Position numbers and translations under genes: made by a program
The notes under the pieces: generated by a model
What the model was told of the DNA's origin: nothing
Database searches by the model: none
The model's input: the letters and a program-made list of their open reading frames with translations, nothing else
Shown here: positions 1-8,301 of the stretch, in pieces
Layout: each line of letters opens with the position of its first letter
How positions within the stretch are numbered: position 1 is the first letter of the stretch
From: DASRFA01 sp035651755
GTDB taxonomy: Bacteria > Desulfobacterota > Binatia > UBA12015
DNA length: 64,000 nt
Assembly: GCA_035651755.1 (NCBI GenBank)
Contig: DASRFA010000001.1
Location: forward strand, 1-64,000
Reading direction: 5' to 3'

Positions 1-903
1 GTCCCCGTCTTCAACAACGCCGCGACGCTCGACGAGCTGCTCGATCGGCTCGCCGCGGTGCTGGAGTCCGTCGGCGTCTCCTTCGAGATCGTCGCCGTGG
101 ACGACGGCTCGCGCGACGGGAGCTTCGCGATCCTCGAGCGGCGGGCGGCTGCCGACCCCCGCATCCGGCCGTTCGCCATGGTGCGCAACTTCGGCAGCCA
201 GGCGGCTTCGTGCGCGGGATTCGATCTCGCACGCGGTCGAAGAGTCGTGCACATCGACGCCGACCTAGAGCTGTATCCCGAAGACATCCCTCCGCTGCTC
301 GAAGCGATGGACCGCGGAGCCGACCTGGTCTGCGCTTACCGCGAGAACCGGCAGGATCCCTGGCTGACCCGGCGACTGCCGTCGACGGTGATGAACGCGT
401 ACGTGCGAGGGCGCACGGGCGCCAACGTCCGGGACATCGGCTGCGGTCTGCGCGCCGCCGAGAGCTGGATCGTCAAGGACCTCGCCGCCGAGGGCGAGAA
501 CCGCCGCTATCTGACGCCGCTCTTCCTGCGGCGGGCGCGCCACGTCGTCGAGGTCGGTGTGCGGCACCGACGGAAGGCCGTGCGCACCGGTCATTCGTTT
601 CTGACGCTCCTCGGCGTCGTCCTCGACTACTACATGATCACGGCGAAGCGTCCGTTCCTGATCACGGGGCTCATCTCGCTGTCGACGCTGCTGGTGGGGA
701 TCGCCGTGCTGCTCCTGGGACGTCCGCTGCTCGGAGTCGTGATCGCGGGATTCGGAGGCATGGGGGCCCTCACCTCTCTTCTCGGGGAGTACGCACAGCG
801 CATCTACCAGCTCGGTCAGGATCTGCCGTTCTACCAGCTGCGAAAATCCGCGGCCGAGCCCGGACCCGAGGCGCGTGAGGTCCGCCGGGAGCGAGCGGGC
901 TGA
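1..903 (+). CDS. Family 2 glycosyltransferase, DPM1/ArnC-like, 5' partial
   Basis: The reading frame is open from the first base of the window, beginning VPVFNNAATLDELL, so the true start lies upstream. An inverting GT-A glycosyltransferase that moves a sugar from a nucleotide sugar to a polyprenyl phosphate is expected. Visible are the N-terminal VPVFN motif, VDDGSRDGS, the DAD metal-binding motif (HIDADLELYPED) and two C-terminal transmembrane segments (LITGLISLSTLLVGIAVLLL and a second Gly-rich one) typical of the membrane-anchored DPM1/GtrB/ArnC subgroup. A GTG at 58 is in frame but lies after the conserved first strand and is not the start. The sugar and lipid cannot be read from the sequence. 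A paralogue lies at 27638-28639. Confidence 0.88.
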   Translation, partial: VPVFNNAATLDELLDRLAAVLESVGVSFEIVAVDDGSRDGSFAILERRAAADPRIRPFAMVRNFGSQAASCAGFDLARGRRVVHIDADLELYPEDIPPLLEAMDRGADLVCAYRENRQDPWLTRRLPSTVMNAYVRGRTGANVRDIGCGLRAAESWIVKDLAAEGENRRYLTPLFLRRARHVVEVGVRHRRKAVRTGHSFLTLLGVVLDYYMITAKRPFLITGLISLSTLLVGIAVLLLGRPLLGVVIAGFGGMGALTSLLGEYAQRIYQLGQDLPFYQLRKSAAEPGPEAREVRRERAG

Positions 904-973
904 ACCGATCGGCGTGCGTACGAGACTCGCGCGGTGCCGACCGCGACGCGAGGGACTCGCTTTCTCCGCGCTC

Positions 974-1822
974 ATGCTAGAGCGCACCTCGATGCGGACG
1001 ATCCCGATCGACGTCGGCGACGACGCGATCGAGCTCGCGATCGACGGCGACATCCGCTGCGGCGGCCCCGAGATCCTGCTCGACGGCGACGACGATCTCT
1101 CCGCCCACGCGCCCTGGGCTGCGGGGGGCTACACGGTGGCCCCGTTCCTCGCTCGCGACGACTACGAGGCGCTGCGCGTCGGAGTGCGCGACGTCATCCG
1201 CCGCGTCGCGCGCGAGCGCATCGGCCGCGACGTCCCGGCCTTCGACCTCGCCGCGTACCACGAGGTGTTCAGCGAAGCCGAGCACGACGCGATCGTCGTC
1301 GTGACGCGCGCCTGCTTCGCGAAGAGCTGGCTACCGATCGATCCCGCCATCATCGAACGGCGCATCAGCGAGATCGTCGGCCTGCCTTTGACGCTCGACT
1401 CGGGGCATCCGGCGAACGTCCGGGACTTCTGCTTCCGCATCGTCCGTCCGCGTCGCCTTCAGGACAACAACCCTCCGCATCGGGACGTCTACCTCGAGAA
1501 CATTCGGAACTGCCTGAACCTCTACGCGCCGCTCTGCGGAAGCGGTCCCCGCTCCGCGCTTGCTCTGGTGCCCGGCAGCCATCGTCTGAGCGAGGCGGAA
1601 ATCGAACGCACGCATGGGCCGGCCCTCGTGAACGGCGTGCGCTTCACCGTCCCGTGCATCACCGCGCTACGCGGCGACCGCGTGCGCATGGTGCGTCCCG
1701 ATCCGGCGGAGAACGAGGTCCTCCTGTTCTCCCCGTACCTCGTCCACGGCGCGGGCTACAACCTCGGCGATACCGCGACTCGGATCTCGCTCGAGCTCCG
1801 CTTCTGGCGAAAGCGCGACTGA
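974..1822 (+). CDS. Phytanoyl-CoA dioxygenase-family Fe(II)/2-oxoglutarate oxygenase
   Basis: The product is 282 residues from the ATG at 974. A second ATG at 992 fits the family start equally well, and neither has a clear ribosome site. The facial triad is visible: HRD (His169, Asp171) in PPHRDVYLENIRN and the distal His258 in SPYLVHGAGYN, followed by Arg270 (TRISLEL) that should bind 2-oxoglutarate. Members of this PhyH-like family hydroxylate or otherwise oxidise small molecules. It follows the glycosyltransferase after 70 bp and converges on the next gene. Position at the edge of a fatty-acyl/P450 locus suggests tailoring of its product, but the substrate is unknown. Confidence 0.8.
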   Translation: MLERTSMRTIPIDVGDDAIELAIDGDIRCGGPEILLDGDDDLSAHAPWAAGGYTVAPFLARDDYEALRVGVRDVIRRVARERIGRDVPAFDLAAYHEVFSEAEHDAIVVVTRACFAKSWLPIDPAIIERRISEIVGLPLTLDSGHPANVRDFCFRIVRPRRLQDNNPPHRDVYLENIRNCLNLYAPLCGSGPRSALALVPGSHRLSEAEIERTHGPALVNGVRFTVPCITALRGDRVRMVRPDPAENEVLLFSPYLVHGAGYNLGDTATRISLELRFWRKRD

Positions 1823-1904
1823 GCGACAGCCGCCTTCGCGCGACGCTTCGCCGTGCGCACCGCTGCGCGGGTCCCGAGCGACGTTCGGCAATGCGACCGC
1901 GCCT

Positions 1905-2714
1905 TCAGTCGGCCGCTGGATCGACGACCCACGTTTCCCCGGCGAGGTGCTGCCCGCCGGTCACGTCGAGCGTCGTTCCGGTCGTCCAGCCCGCGGCCGG
2001 CGACGCGAGGAACACGACCGCGGCGACGACCTCTTCGATCCGGCCGAGCCGCCCGAGCGGCACCCCTCGCGCGCGCTCGACGACTTCGGGCGCGTACTTC
2101 TCGGTGAAGCCGGACGCATCGATCGGGCCGGGTGCGACGGCGTTCACGCGAATGCCGTACGCTCCCCACTCGACCGCGAGCGTCTTGGTGAGGTTCGCGA
2201 CCGCGGCCCGGGCCGCCGACGTATGGGCTCCCCCCGGAATCCCGCGGTAGTGGTTCGCGATCACGCTCACGATGCGGCCGCCGCCGGACGCGATCATGCG
2301 CTTCGCGACCGCCTGGGTGACGTACCAGGTGCCGTTCAAGTTCGTGTCGATCACGGCGCGCCAGCCGCTCACCGAGAAGCGCTCGGCGCGCTGGGCGAAC
2401 TGGCCGCCGGCGTTGTTCACCAGCACGTCGATCCGCCCCGAGCGCGCGAAGACGTCCCGGACCAGCTGGTCGACGGCGGACGGCTCGCGAATGTCGCACT
2501 CGATCGCGCGCGGCGCGACGCCGGTCGCAGCCGCGATCTCGCGCGAGCCGTCGTCGAGGTGCTCGCGCCGGCGGCTCGCGATCACGACGTCCGCACCCAA
2601 GTCGGCGAACGCGATCGCGATCGCCTTGCCGATGCCGGTCCCGCCCCCGGTCACCAGCGCGACGTCGCCCTTCAGCACGTCCTTGGCGAACCAACGGCTT
2701 GCGCGCACGGACAC
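1905..2714 (-). CDS. SDR-family enoyl-CoA reductase-like protein (PECR/DECR type)
   Basis: A 269-residue short-chain dehydrogenase/reductase. The NADP-binding TGGGTGIG (22-29) and NNAGG (100-104) motifs are present. The usual catalytic Tyr-x-x-x-Lys is replaced by HTSAARAAV (164-172), followed by LTKTLAVEWG. That pattern, with NNAGGQF, is that of peroxisomal trans-2-enoyl-CoA reductase and 2,4-dienoyl-CoA reductase rather than of classical alcohol-oxidising SDRs. A role in reducing a double bond on an acyl thioester is therefore likely. It is divergent from the P450 gene and convergent with the oxygenase gene, in a locus that also holds an ACP, a crotonase and a fatty-acyl ligase. Confidence 0.85.
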   Translation of the reverse strand: MSVRASRWFAKDVLKGDVALVTGGGTGIGKAIAIAFADLGADVVIASRRREHLDDGSREIAAATGVAPRAIECDIREPSAVDQLVRDVFARSGRIDVLVNNAGGQFAQRAERFSVSGWRAVIDTNLNGTWYVTQAVAKRMIASGGGRIVSVIANHYRGIPGGAHTSAARAAVANLTKTLAVEWGAYGIRVNAVAPGPIDASGFTEKYAPEVVERARGVPLGRLGRIEEVVAAVVFLASPAAGWTTGTTLDVTGGQHLAGETWVVDPAAD

Positions 2715-2776
2715 GTCTTACGGCGCCGTAGCGGCGTGGTCCATCGCGCACGAGAGCGCGCACGCGATCCCGTGCG

Positions 2777-2806
2777 TTGACAACGCTTTTCGGCGGGTCA
2801 TATAGT
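2777..2806 (+). promoter_or_regulatory. Sigma-70-type promoter for the P450-ACP-crotonase-FAAL run
   Basis: A perfect -35 hexamer TTGACA (2777-2782) is followed after 18 bp by TATAGT (2801-2806). Transcription would start near 2813, about 40 nt before the P450 start codon. Such a consensus-like promoter stands out in this GC-rich window. Confidence 0.6.
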
Positions 2807-2853
2807 CCGCGCCGTTTCCACTGAAGAAACGACCTCTTAGCCGTACCCCCGCG

Positions 2854-4191
2854 ATGGCATCCGCCGGCATCGAAGCCGATCTTCCCAGCGGCCCCTCCCT
2901 GTCTCCGACCGAGACGACGTTCCGCTGGCTCGCGGATCCGTTCGGGTTGCTGGACGCATGCGCCGCCGATCTCGGCGATCGCTTCGCGCTGCACTTCAAC
3001 CGCTTCGGCAGCCACGTCGTGGTGTCGCACCCGGACGACGTGCGCGCGGTCTTCGCCGGCGATCCCGATACGCTCCTCGCCGGACGCGGCAACGCGCTGC
3101 TCGAGCCGATCCTGGGCACGCATTCGCTGCTGCTCGCCGACGGCGACCGGCATGCGGAGGAGCGCATGCGGCTCATCCCGGCCTTCCGTCCCGACGGGAT
3201 GCCGGCGTACGCGCGCCTGGTCGTCGAGGCGACGCGCCGCTGGACCGCGTCCTGGGACGACGGCGCCACGGTGAGCGTGCAGCGCACCGCGCTCGCGATC
3301 TCTCGCGAGGTGATCCTGCGCGCGGTGCTCGGTCTCGACGACGGCGAGGTGGACGAGCTGATCCATCTCGTGGAACGACTCATGGTCCTGGTCGGAACGA
3401 ACGCTCCCTTCGACGACGACGGGCGCTCCGGGCGGGTGACCGCTCGACTCCTCGCGGCACGCGGCGACCTCGTCGGCGCCCTGCGGCGGATCGTCGCGCG
3501 GCGGCGCCGATCGGGAGATCATCGACGCGACGACGTCCTCTCGACCCTCTTGGGCGTCGGCAACGGAGCGCGGCGGCCGCTCGCCGACGACGAGATCGAG
3601 GATCAGCTCGTCACGATGATCCTCGCCGGCCACGAGACGACGGCGAGCTCGATCGCCTGGGCATTGATCGCTCTCCTCGCCAACGGCGCAGCGCACGACC
3701 GGCTGCTCGCCGAGGTCGGCGACGGACGAAAGGCGCGCGACGATGACGACGTCGCCGCCGCCCCCTATCTGCAGGCCGTCTGTCTCGAGACCCTGCGCCT
3801 GTTTCCGGTCGTGCCGATCGTCGCGCGCGAGGTCGCGCGTCCGTTCCGGCTGCGCAATCGCTGGATACCGCCCGGGGTTTTCGTCACGCCCTGCGCGTAC
3901 CTCGCGCATCGCCGCCCGGACTCGTTCGCGGAGCCGACAGCCTTCCGGCCGGAGCGCTTCCTCGGGCATCGCTTTCCGCCGAACGTGTACTTCCCGTTCG
4001 GCGGAGGCGTACGCCGTTGCCTCGGAATGGGATTCGCTCTCCTCGAGATGCAGATCGTGCTCGGCATGCTCGTGCGAGCGTTTCGTTTTCGCGCCGCCGA
4101 TCCCCGGCCGGTACGACCGGTGCGCCGCGCCGTGACGATCGTGCCGTCGGGCATGACGCGCATGACGATCGAGCGGCGCACCGCCGCGTAG
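2854..4191 (+). CDS. Cytochrome P450
   Basis: 445 residues, the usual size of a soluble bacterial P450. The I-helix oxygen-activation motif AGHETT is at 258-263, the K-helix ETLR at 312-315, and the heme loop FGGGVRRCLG at 382-391 with the thiolate Cys389. No membrane anchor is seen. Arg-rich stretches around 215-225 lie in the G/H region. It opens a tight same-strand run (P450, ACP, crotonase, FAAL with gaps of a few bases) behind the promoter at 2777-2806. A likely job is hydroxylation of an acyl chain, perhaps while carried on the downstream ACP; that substrate is inferred from context only. Confidence 0.95.
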   Translation: MASAGIEADLPSGPSLSPTETTFRWLADPFGLLDACAADLGDRFALHFNRFGSHVVVSHPDDVRAVFAGDPDTLLAGRGNALLEPILGTHSLLLADGDRHAEERMRLIPAFRPDGMPAYARLVVEATRRWTASWDDGATVSVQRTALAISREVILRAVLGLDDGEVDELIHLVERLMVLVGTNAPFDDDGRSGRVTARLLAARGDLVGALRRIVARRRRSGDHRRDDVLSTLLGVGNGARRPLADDEIEDQLVTMILAGHETTASSIAWALIALLANGAAHDRLLAEVGDGRKARDDDDVAAAPYLQAVCLETLRLFPVVPIVAREVARPFRLRNRWIPPGVFVTPCAYLAHRRPDSFAEPTAFRPERFLGHRFPPNVYFPFGGGVRRCLGMGFALLEMQIVLGMLVRAFRFRAADPRPVRPVRRAVTIVPSGMTRMTIERRTAA

Positions 4192-4201
4192 CGCCGACGC
4201 G

Positions 4202-4474
4202 ATGACGGATCGCGAGGAGGTCTTCCGCAGGGTCGGCGACGCGCTGCGAATTGCCACCGACGACCCCGATCTCGTCGTCCGCCCGGAGCATCAGCTGGTC
4301 GACGATCTCGGGTTCGACTCGACCGGCATCGCGAGCCTGACCATCGCGCTCGAGGACGTCTTCGACGACGTGCTCCTCCTGAGCGACTGGATCACCAGCG
4401 CCAGCCACCCCGGAGAGCTGACGGTCGAGTCGCTGGTCGACTATCTGAGCGGGCTCCTGGCCGAGCCGCGCTGA
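4202..4474 (+). CDS. Stand-alone acyl carrier protein
   Basis: A 90-residue acidic protein with the phosphopantetheine attachment site DLGFDST, Ser40. A four-helix ACP layout is apparent, and a short C-terminal helix ends SLVDYLSGLL. It begins 10 bp after the P450 stop, and its stop codon overlaps the next gene's ATG (TGATG), which points to translational coupling. A dedicated ACP next to a fatty-acyl-AMP ligase normally receives the activated acyl group. Fatty-acid-synthase ACPs carry DSL at this site; here the DST variant and the context favour a specialised rather than housekeeping role. Confidence 0.9.
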   Translation: MTDREEVFRRVGDALRIATDDPDLVVRPEHQLVDDLGFDSTGIASLTIALEDVFDDVLLLSDWITSASHPGELTVESLVDYLSGLLAEPR

Positions 4475-6345
4475 TGCCGTTCGCCGTCTCCGAGCGCAGC
4501 GGGGTGCTGACCCTGAGCCTCGACACCCCCGGCTCGCCGGTCAACATCTTCAATGCCGCGTCGGCGCGACAGCTCATCGAGATCTTCGAGCGGGTGACGC
4601 CGGCGACGACGCGAGCGGTGGTCTTCGACAGCGTCAAGCCGAACAGCTTCATGAACGGCGTCGGCCTCCTGCTGGCTCACGCTTCGCGCACCACCGAGGA
4701 CGTCCTGCGCGCGAGCGAGCTGCCATGGGCGGCCTACCGGACGGTCCACGAATCGCCCGTCCCGACCATCGCGCTGGTGCAGGGAAGCTGCTTCGGGTGC
4801 GGCGTCGAGTTCGCGCTGAGCTGCGACTACCGGCTCGCCACCGACAGCGGCGAGACCCAGTTCTACATGACGGAGCTCAACGACTACCTCTTCCTGCCGC
4901 TCTTCGGCAGCACGTGGAACCTTCCCGAGGCGGTCGGCCTCGGCGGAGCCGTCGACTTGCTGCTCTGGGGAGAGCGCTGGGGAGCCGCGCGAGCCGGAGC
5001 CGAGGGGCTGGTCGACGAGGTCGTGCCCTGGACCGAGCGCGAGAGCGGCGCGCGGCGGTTCGTCGAGCGCGTGCTCGACGGTCGACAGGAGAGCCGCAGG
5101 CGTGGCCGGGTCGTGTGGGGTCCGGCAGAGGACGAGATCGTCGCGAAGGCGCGGGCACGCATCGGCGACCTGCCCTCCGCGTACCGACCGGTCTACGAGC
5201 AAGGGCTCGAGCTGCTGACGATCGGAGCGCAGCAGCGCGGGACGTACGTGGAGCATCAGCGCCGCGAGCTCGAGCGATCGGCGGCGAGCGCGCTCGCGCC
5301 GATCGGCAAGGCGGCCTATGCCTTCTTCTATCTCCGTCAGATGGCCGCCGAGCGAGCCGCGGGCCGCTGGCGGTCGGCCGAAGACGAGCCCGTCATCGAC
5401 GTGGACCTGGGGCCGCGGGGCTCTCGGTTCGGCCAGACGCTCCGCGCGCGCGCGTTCCCGGGTGCGCGCTTCGCGGCGGGCGAACCCGCCGAGCTTCGTC
5501 TCGTCGACGCGGAACACGCGAGCGAGCCTTCCGCAGCAGGCGGGGAGCATCAGCGCAGCTCGGGGCGCGTGGCCGAGACGACGCGGGACGGCGCGCGGCC
5601 GCGCGAGGTGGCGGTACGGCTCGCCCTGGCCCGCGGACCGGCGGCCGCCGTCGAGGTCTACGCTCCGAGCTTCTCGGCCGGCGGGCGACTGCTCGAGCTC
5701 GCCATCCGCGACCCCGCAGGACCGAAGCCGCCCTCGGACCGCGACGAGACGATGCGGCTCGCGCGCACGCTCCAGCGGTTCGGCTTCGAGGTCGCGCGGA
5801 CGACGCCTGGCGACACCTTCGTCACCACACGCCTCCTCACCGCGTTCCTCCTGCCGCTCGTCCGCTTCCTGGATGCGGGAGGCGAGGCGCCGGTCGCGTT
5901 CGCGACCTTGCGCGACGCCGGGTTCGTCAAGAGCCCGCGAGATCTTCTCGGCGCGTTCGGCACCAAGTCGCTGGTCGACGTGGTGACGTCCGAGGTCGGT
6001 CGGACGGCACGCGATCCGGCATCTCTCTTGACCACCCTCGCCGACGGCGGCAGGCCGAGCGACCGCGCCGAGCCATGCCTGCTCGACGCGCTCGCCGTCA
6101 CGTTGGCCGTGGCCGCCGAGGAAACCCGTGCAGCGCGCGCGGTACCAGACCCGAGCGTCGTCGACCTCATCGCGCGCGAGCTCCTCGATTTCCCGCGTCA
6201 CCTGGCGAGCCTCTGCACGTGGCTCAAGCGCGCGCGCATCGCGAGGGCCGTCGCCGAGCCCGCCGAGGTGCTGCCGCTCGTCACGCCCGAAGCCTTCACG
6301 GCGGCGATCGCCTTTGCCGCCGAAGGGCGGGAGTTCTACCGGTGA
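4474..6345 (+). CDS. Enoyl-CoA hydratase domain fused to a truncated 3-hydroxyacyl-CoA dehydrogenase-like part
   Basis: 623 residues. The N-terminal part (about 5-200) is a crotonase. SCFGCGVEFALSCD supplies Glu112 and YMTEL supplies Glu134, the two catalytic acids of enoyl-CoA hydratase, with an oxyanion segment FMNGVGL. The C-terminal part (about 390-540) resembles the helical portion of FadB/FadJ, with a stretch equivalent to the region after the HCDH NAD domain, including FVTTRLLTAFLLPLVRFLD. I see no GxGxxG Rossmann motif and none of the usual HCDH catalytic signature, so NAD-dependent dehydrogenation is doubtful. It is coupled to the ACP upstream and the ligase downstream. It probably hydrates or dehydrates an acyl thioester; the rear part may be structural. 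Confidence 0.75.
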   Translation: MPFAVSERSGVLTLSLDTPGSPVNIFNAASARQLIEIFERVTPATTRAVVFDSVKPNSFMNGVGLLLAHASRTTEDVLRASELPWAAYRTVHESPVPTIALVQGSCFGCGVEFALSCDYRLATDSGETQFYMTELNDYLFLPLFGSTWNLPEAVGLGGAVDLLLWGERWGAARAGAEGLVDEVVPWTERESGARRFVERVLDGRQESRRRGRVVWGPAEDEIVAKARARIGDLPSAYRPVYEQGLELLTIGAQQRGTYVEHQRRELERSAASALAPIGKAAYAFFYLRQMAAERAAGRWRSAEDEPVIDVDLGPRGSRFGQTLRARAFPGARFAAGEPAELRLVDAEHASEPSAAGGEHQRSSGRVAETTRDGARPREVAVRLALARGPAAAVEVYAPSFSAGGRLLELAIRDPAGPKPPSDRDETMRLARTLQRFGFEVARTTPGDTFVTTRLLTAFLLPLVRFLDAGGEAPVAFATLRDAGFVKSPRDLLGAFGTKSLVDVVTSEVGRTARDPASLLTTLADGGRPSDRAEPCLLDALAVTLAVAAEETRAARAVPDPSVVDLIARELLDFPRHLASLCTWLKRARIARAVAEPAEVLPLVTPEAFTAAIAFAAEGREFYR

Positions 6346-6401
6346 GAGCGACCAGCGATCGGATGGATTCGGCGGCGCGACCCGGGCGGGAGTCCAGCGC
6401 G

Positions 6402-8216
6402 ATGTCGGACGTCCGTTGCCCCGAGTACCCCCCCGACGTCGAGAGCCTGCTCGGCGTTCTGGCGTGGCAGCGCGAGCACGTGCCCGAGCGCGTCGTCTGC
6501 CATCGCGTCGCGCGCCGCCGCGACGGTCTCGTGGCGACCGCGGTGACCGTCGCAGAGCTGGCCGATCGAGCTTCCCGTGCGGCAACGCATCTCGCCGCCC
6601 TCGGCATGCGTCCGGGTGATCGCGCGATCCTTTGCCTGAGCGATCCGCACGACTTCCTGGTCGCGTTCTTCGCGTCTCTTGCGGGGGGCGCCATCCCGGT
6701 GCCGCTGCCGACGGCCGGTGAGGTCGGTGCGCCGCGCTCGTTCGCCGCGCGCGTCCGAGGCACCTGTGCGAGCTCGGGCGCTCGCCTGGCGATCGTCGAG
6801 GGCGTCCGGGCCTTCGCCGAAGTGGTTTCCGACCTGCCGTCCGCGCCGGTCGCGACCGCACCCGGCGCGCTCGTCGATCCCGCGACCCCGACACCGCTCG
6901 TCGACCGGTCGGGCGCGGACCCGGCGTTCATCCAGTACACGTCGGGAAGCACCGGGGCGCCGAAGGGCGTATTGGTGACCAACCGCAACTTGCTCGCGAA
7001 CTGTCGCGCGATCCGCGATGCCACCGGCTACACCAGGCGCGATCGCATGGTGTCGTGGCTGCCGCTGCACCACGACATGGGCCTCGTCGGCGGCCTCCTC
7101 ACCAGCATCTACTGCGCGGCCGAGACCTGGGTCATGCCGCCGATGGAGTTCCTCGCGCGTCCCGTCACCTGGCTCGAGGCGCTGACGCGGTATGCGGCGA
7201 CGCTCACGGTCGCACCCACGTTCGCCTACAGCCTGTGCGCGCGAAAGATCCCGGCGAAGCAGCTCGCTTCGATCGACCTTTCGAGCCTCCGCCTCGCCTA
7301 CATCGGCGCCGAGCCGATCGGCGCGGCGACCGTCGACGCGTTCATCGAGCGGTTCTCTCCGCTCGGCCTGTCGCCGAGCGCGCTCTATCCGGTCTACGGG
7401 CTCGCCGAGGCGACGCTCGCTGCCGCCTTTCCGGCGCCGGGCTCCGGCGTGCGGCGGGACACCGTCGACCGCCATCGCCTCGCCGCCGAAGGCACCGCCG
7501 CCGTCACGGCCCCCGACGATCCGGGCAGCGTCACGTTCGTGTCCGTCGGCGGAGCGTTGCCGGGCCACCGCCTCCTCGTCGTCGATCCCGCGACCGGCGA
7601 AGCGCTCGTCGACCGCCGGGTGGGCGAGCTGGTCGTCGAAGGCGACTCGGTGTCGCCGCGCTACTTCGAGGACGATCCCGCGACGACGCGCACGCTGCTT
7701 CACACCGGCGACCTCGCCTACGTCGCCGACGGGCAGGTCTACGTCGTCGATCGCATCAAGGACCTGGTCATCGTGGCGGGCCAGAATTTCGCGCCTTCCG
7801 ACATCGAAGCTGCCGCGGCGGAGGTAGACGGGCTGCGACGGGGCCGCATCGTCGCGTTTTCGCGTCCCGGCGAGGCCGGCCGGGAAGCGCTGCACATCGT
7901 CGGCGAGGTGAGCCCCGACACCGACGGCGCTCCCGACGTGCTCGCCGCCGAAGTCGCGAGCCGCGTTCGCGCGGCGACGGGGCTCACGCCCGCGACCGTC
8001 ACGCTCGTCGCTCCGGGGAGCCTCGAGCGGACCTCGAGCGGCAAGATCCAGCGACGCGCGTGCGCCGAAGCCCACGCGGCCGGGCGGCTCGACGTCGTGC
8101 GTACGCCGTCCGAGCTCCGAGCTCGCCTCCGCGAGCGCCGGCGCGCGCAATGGCTCCACCGCGGAGGCAGCGCGGCGCGCGAGGTGCTCGATTGGCTCGC
8201 CGGGCGCGTCCGCTGA
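6402..8216 (+). CDS. Fatty-acyl-AMP ligase / long-chain acyl-adenylating enzyme
   Basis: ANL-superfamily adenylating enzyme, 604 residues from ATG 6402. That start has a GGGCGGGAG ribosome site about 10 nt upstream. ATG 6363 and a GTG at 6342 overlapping the previous stop are alternatives. The P-loop YTSGSTGAPKGV (from about 179), the motif WLPLHHDMGLVGG (about 219-231) and the C-terminal SSGKIQRRA lysine motif are visible. HHDMGL and the KIQRRAC ending are characteristic of FAALs, which load fatty acids as acyl-AMP onto ACP or polyketide synthase partners rather than onto CoA. The adjacent free ACP at 4202-4474 is the obvious acceptor. No PKS or NRPS is seen in the window. Confidence 0.88.
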   Translation: MSDVRCPEYPPDVESLLGVLAWQREHVPERVVCHRVARRRDGLVATAVTVAELADRASRAATHLAALGMRPGDRAILCLSDPHDFLVAFFASLAGGAIPVPLPTAGEVGAPRSFAARVRGTCASSGARLAIVEGVRAFAEVVSDLPSAPVATAPGALVDPATPTPLVDRSGADPAFIQYTSGSTGAPKGVLVTNRNLLANCRAIRDATGYTRRDRMVSWLPLHHDMGLVGGLLTSIYCAAETWVMPPMEFLARPVTWLEALTRYAATLTVAPTFAYSLCARKIPAKQLASIDLSSLRLAYIGAEPIGAATVDAFIERFSPLGLSPSALYPVYGLAEATLAAAFPAPGSGVRRDTVDRHRLAAEGTAAVTAPDDPGSVTFVSVGGALPGHRLLVVDPATGEALVDRRVGELVVEGDSVSPRYFEDDPATTRTLLHTGDLAYVADGQVYVVDRIKDLVIVAGQNFAPSDIEAAAAEVDGLRRGRIVAFSRPGEAGREALHIVGEVSPDTDGAPDVLAAEVASRVRAATGLTPATVTLVAPGSLERTSSGKIQRRACAEAHAAGRLDVVRTPSELRARLRERRRAQWLHRGGSAAREVLDWLAGRVR

Positions 8217-8301
8217 GCGGATCGCTCGCCAGGAGGGACGCCGCGGGGTACCCGCGGGTCGGACGGCTGCGAGCCTCCATCGATCTCGACACGAGTCGTC
8301 C

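Noticed and set aside
1756..4257. Long open frame on the minus strand (about 830 codons) crossing the SDR and P450 genes
   Set aside because: It is antisense to well-supported genes, Arg/Asp/Glu-rich in the manner of GC-rich shadow frames, and matches no domain.
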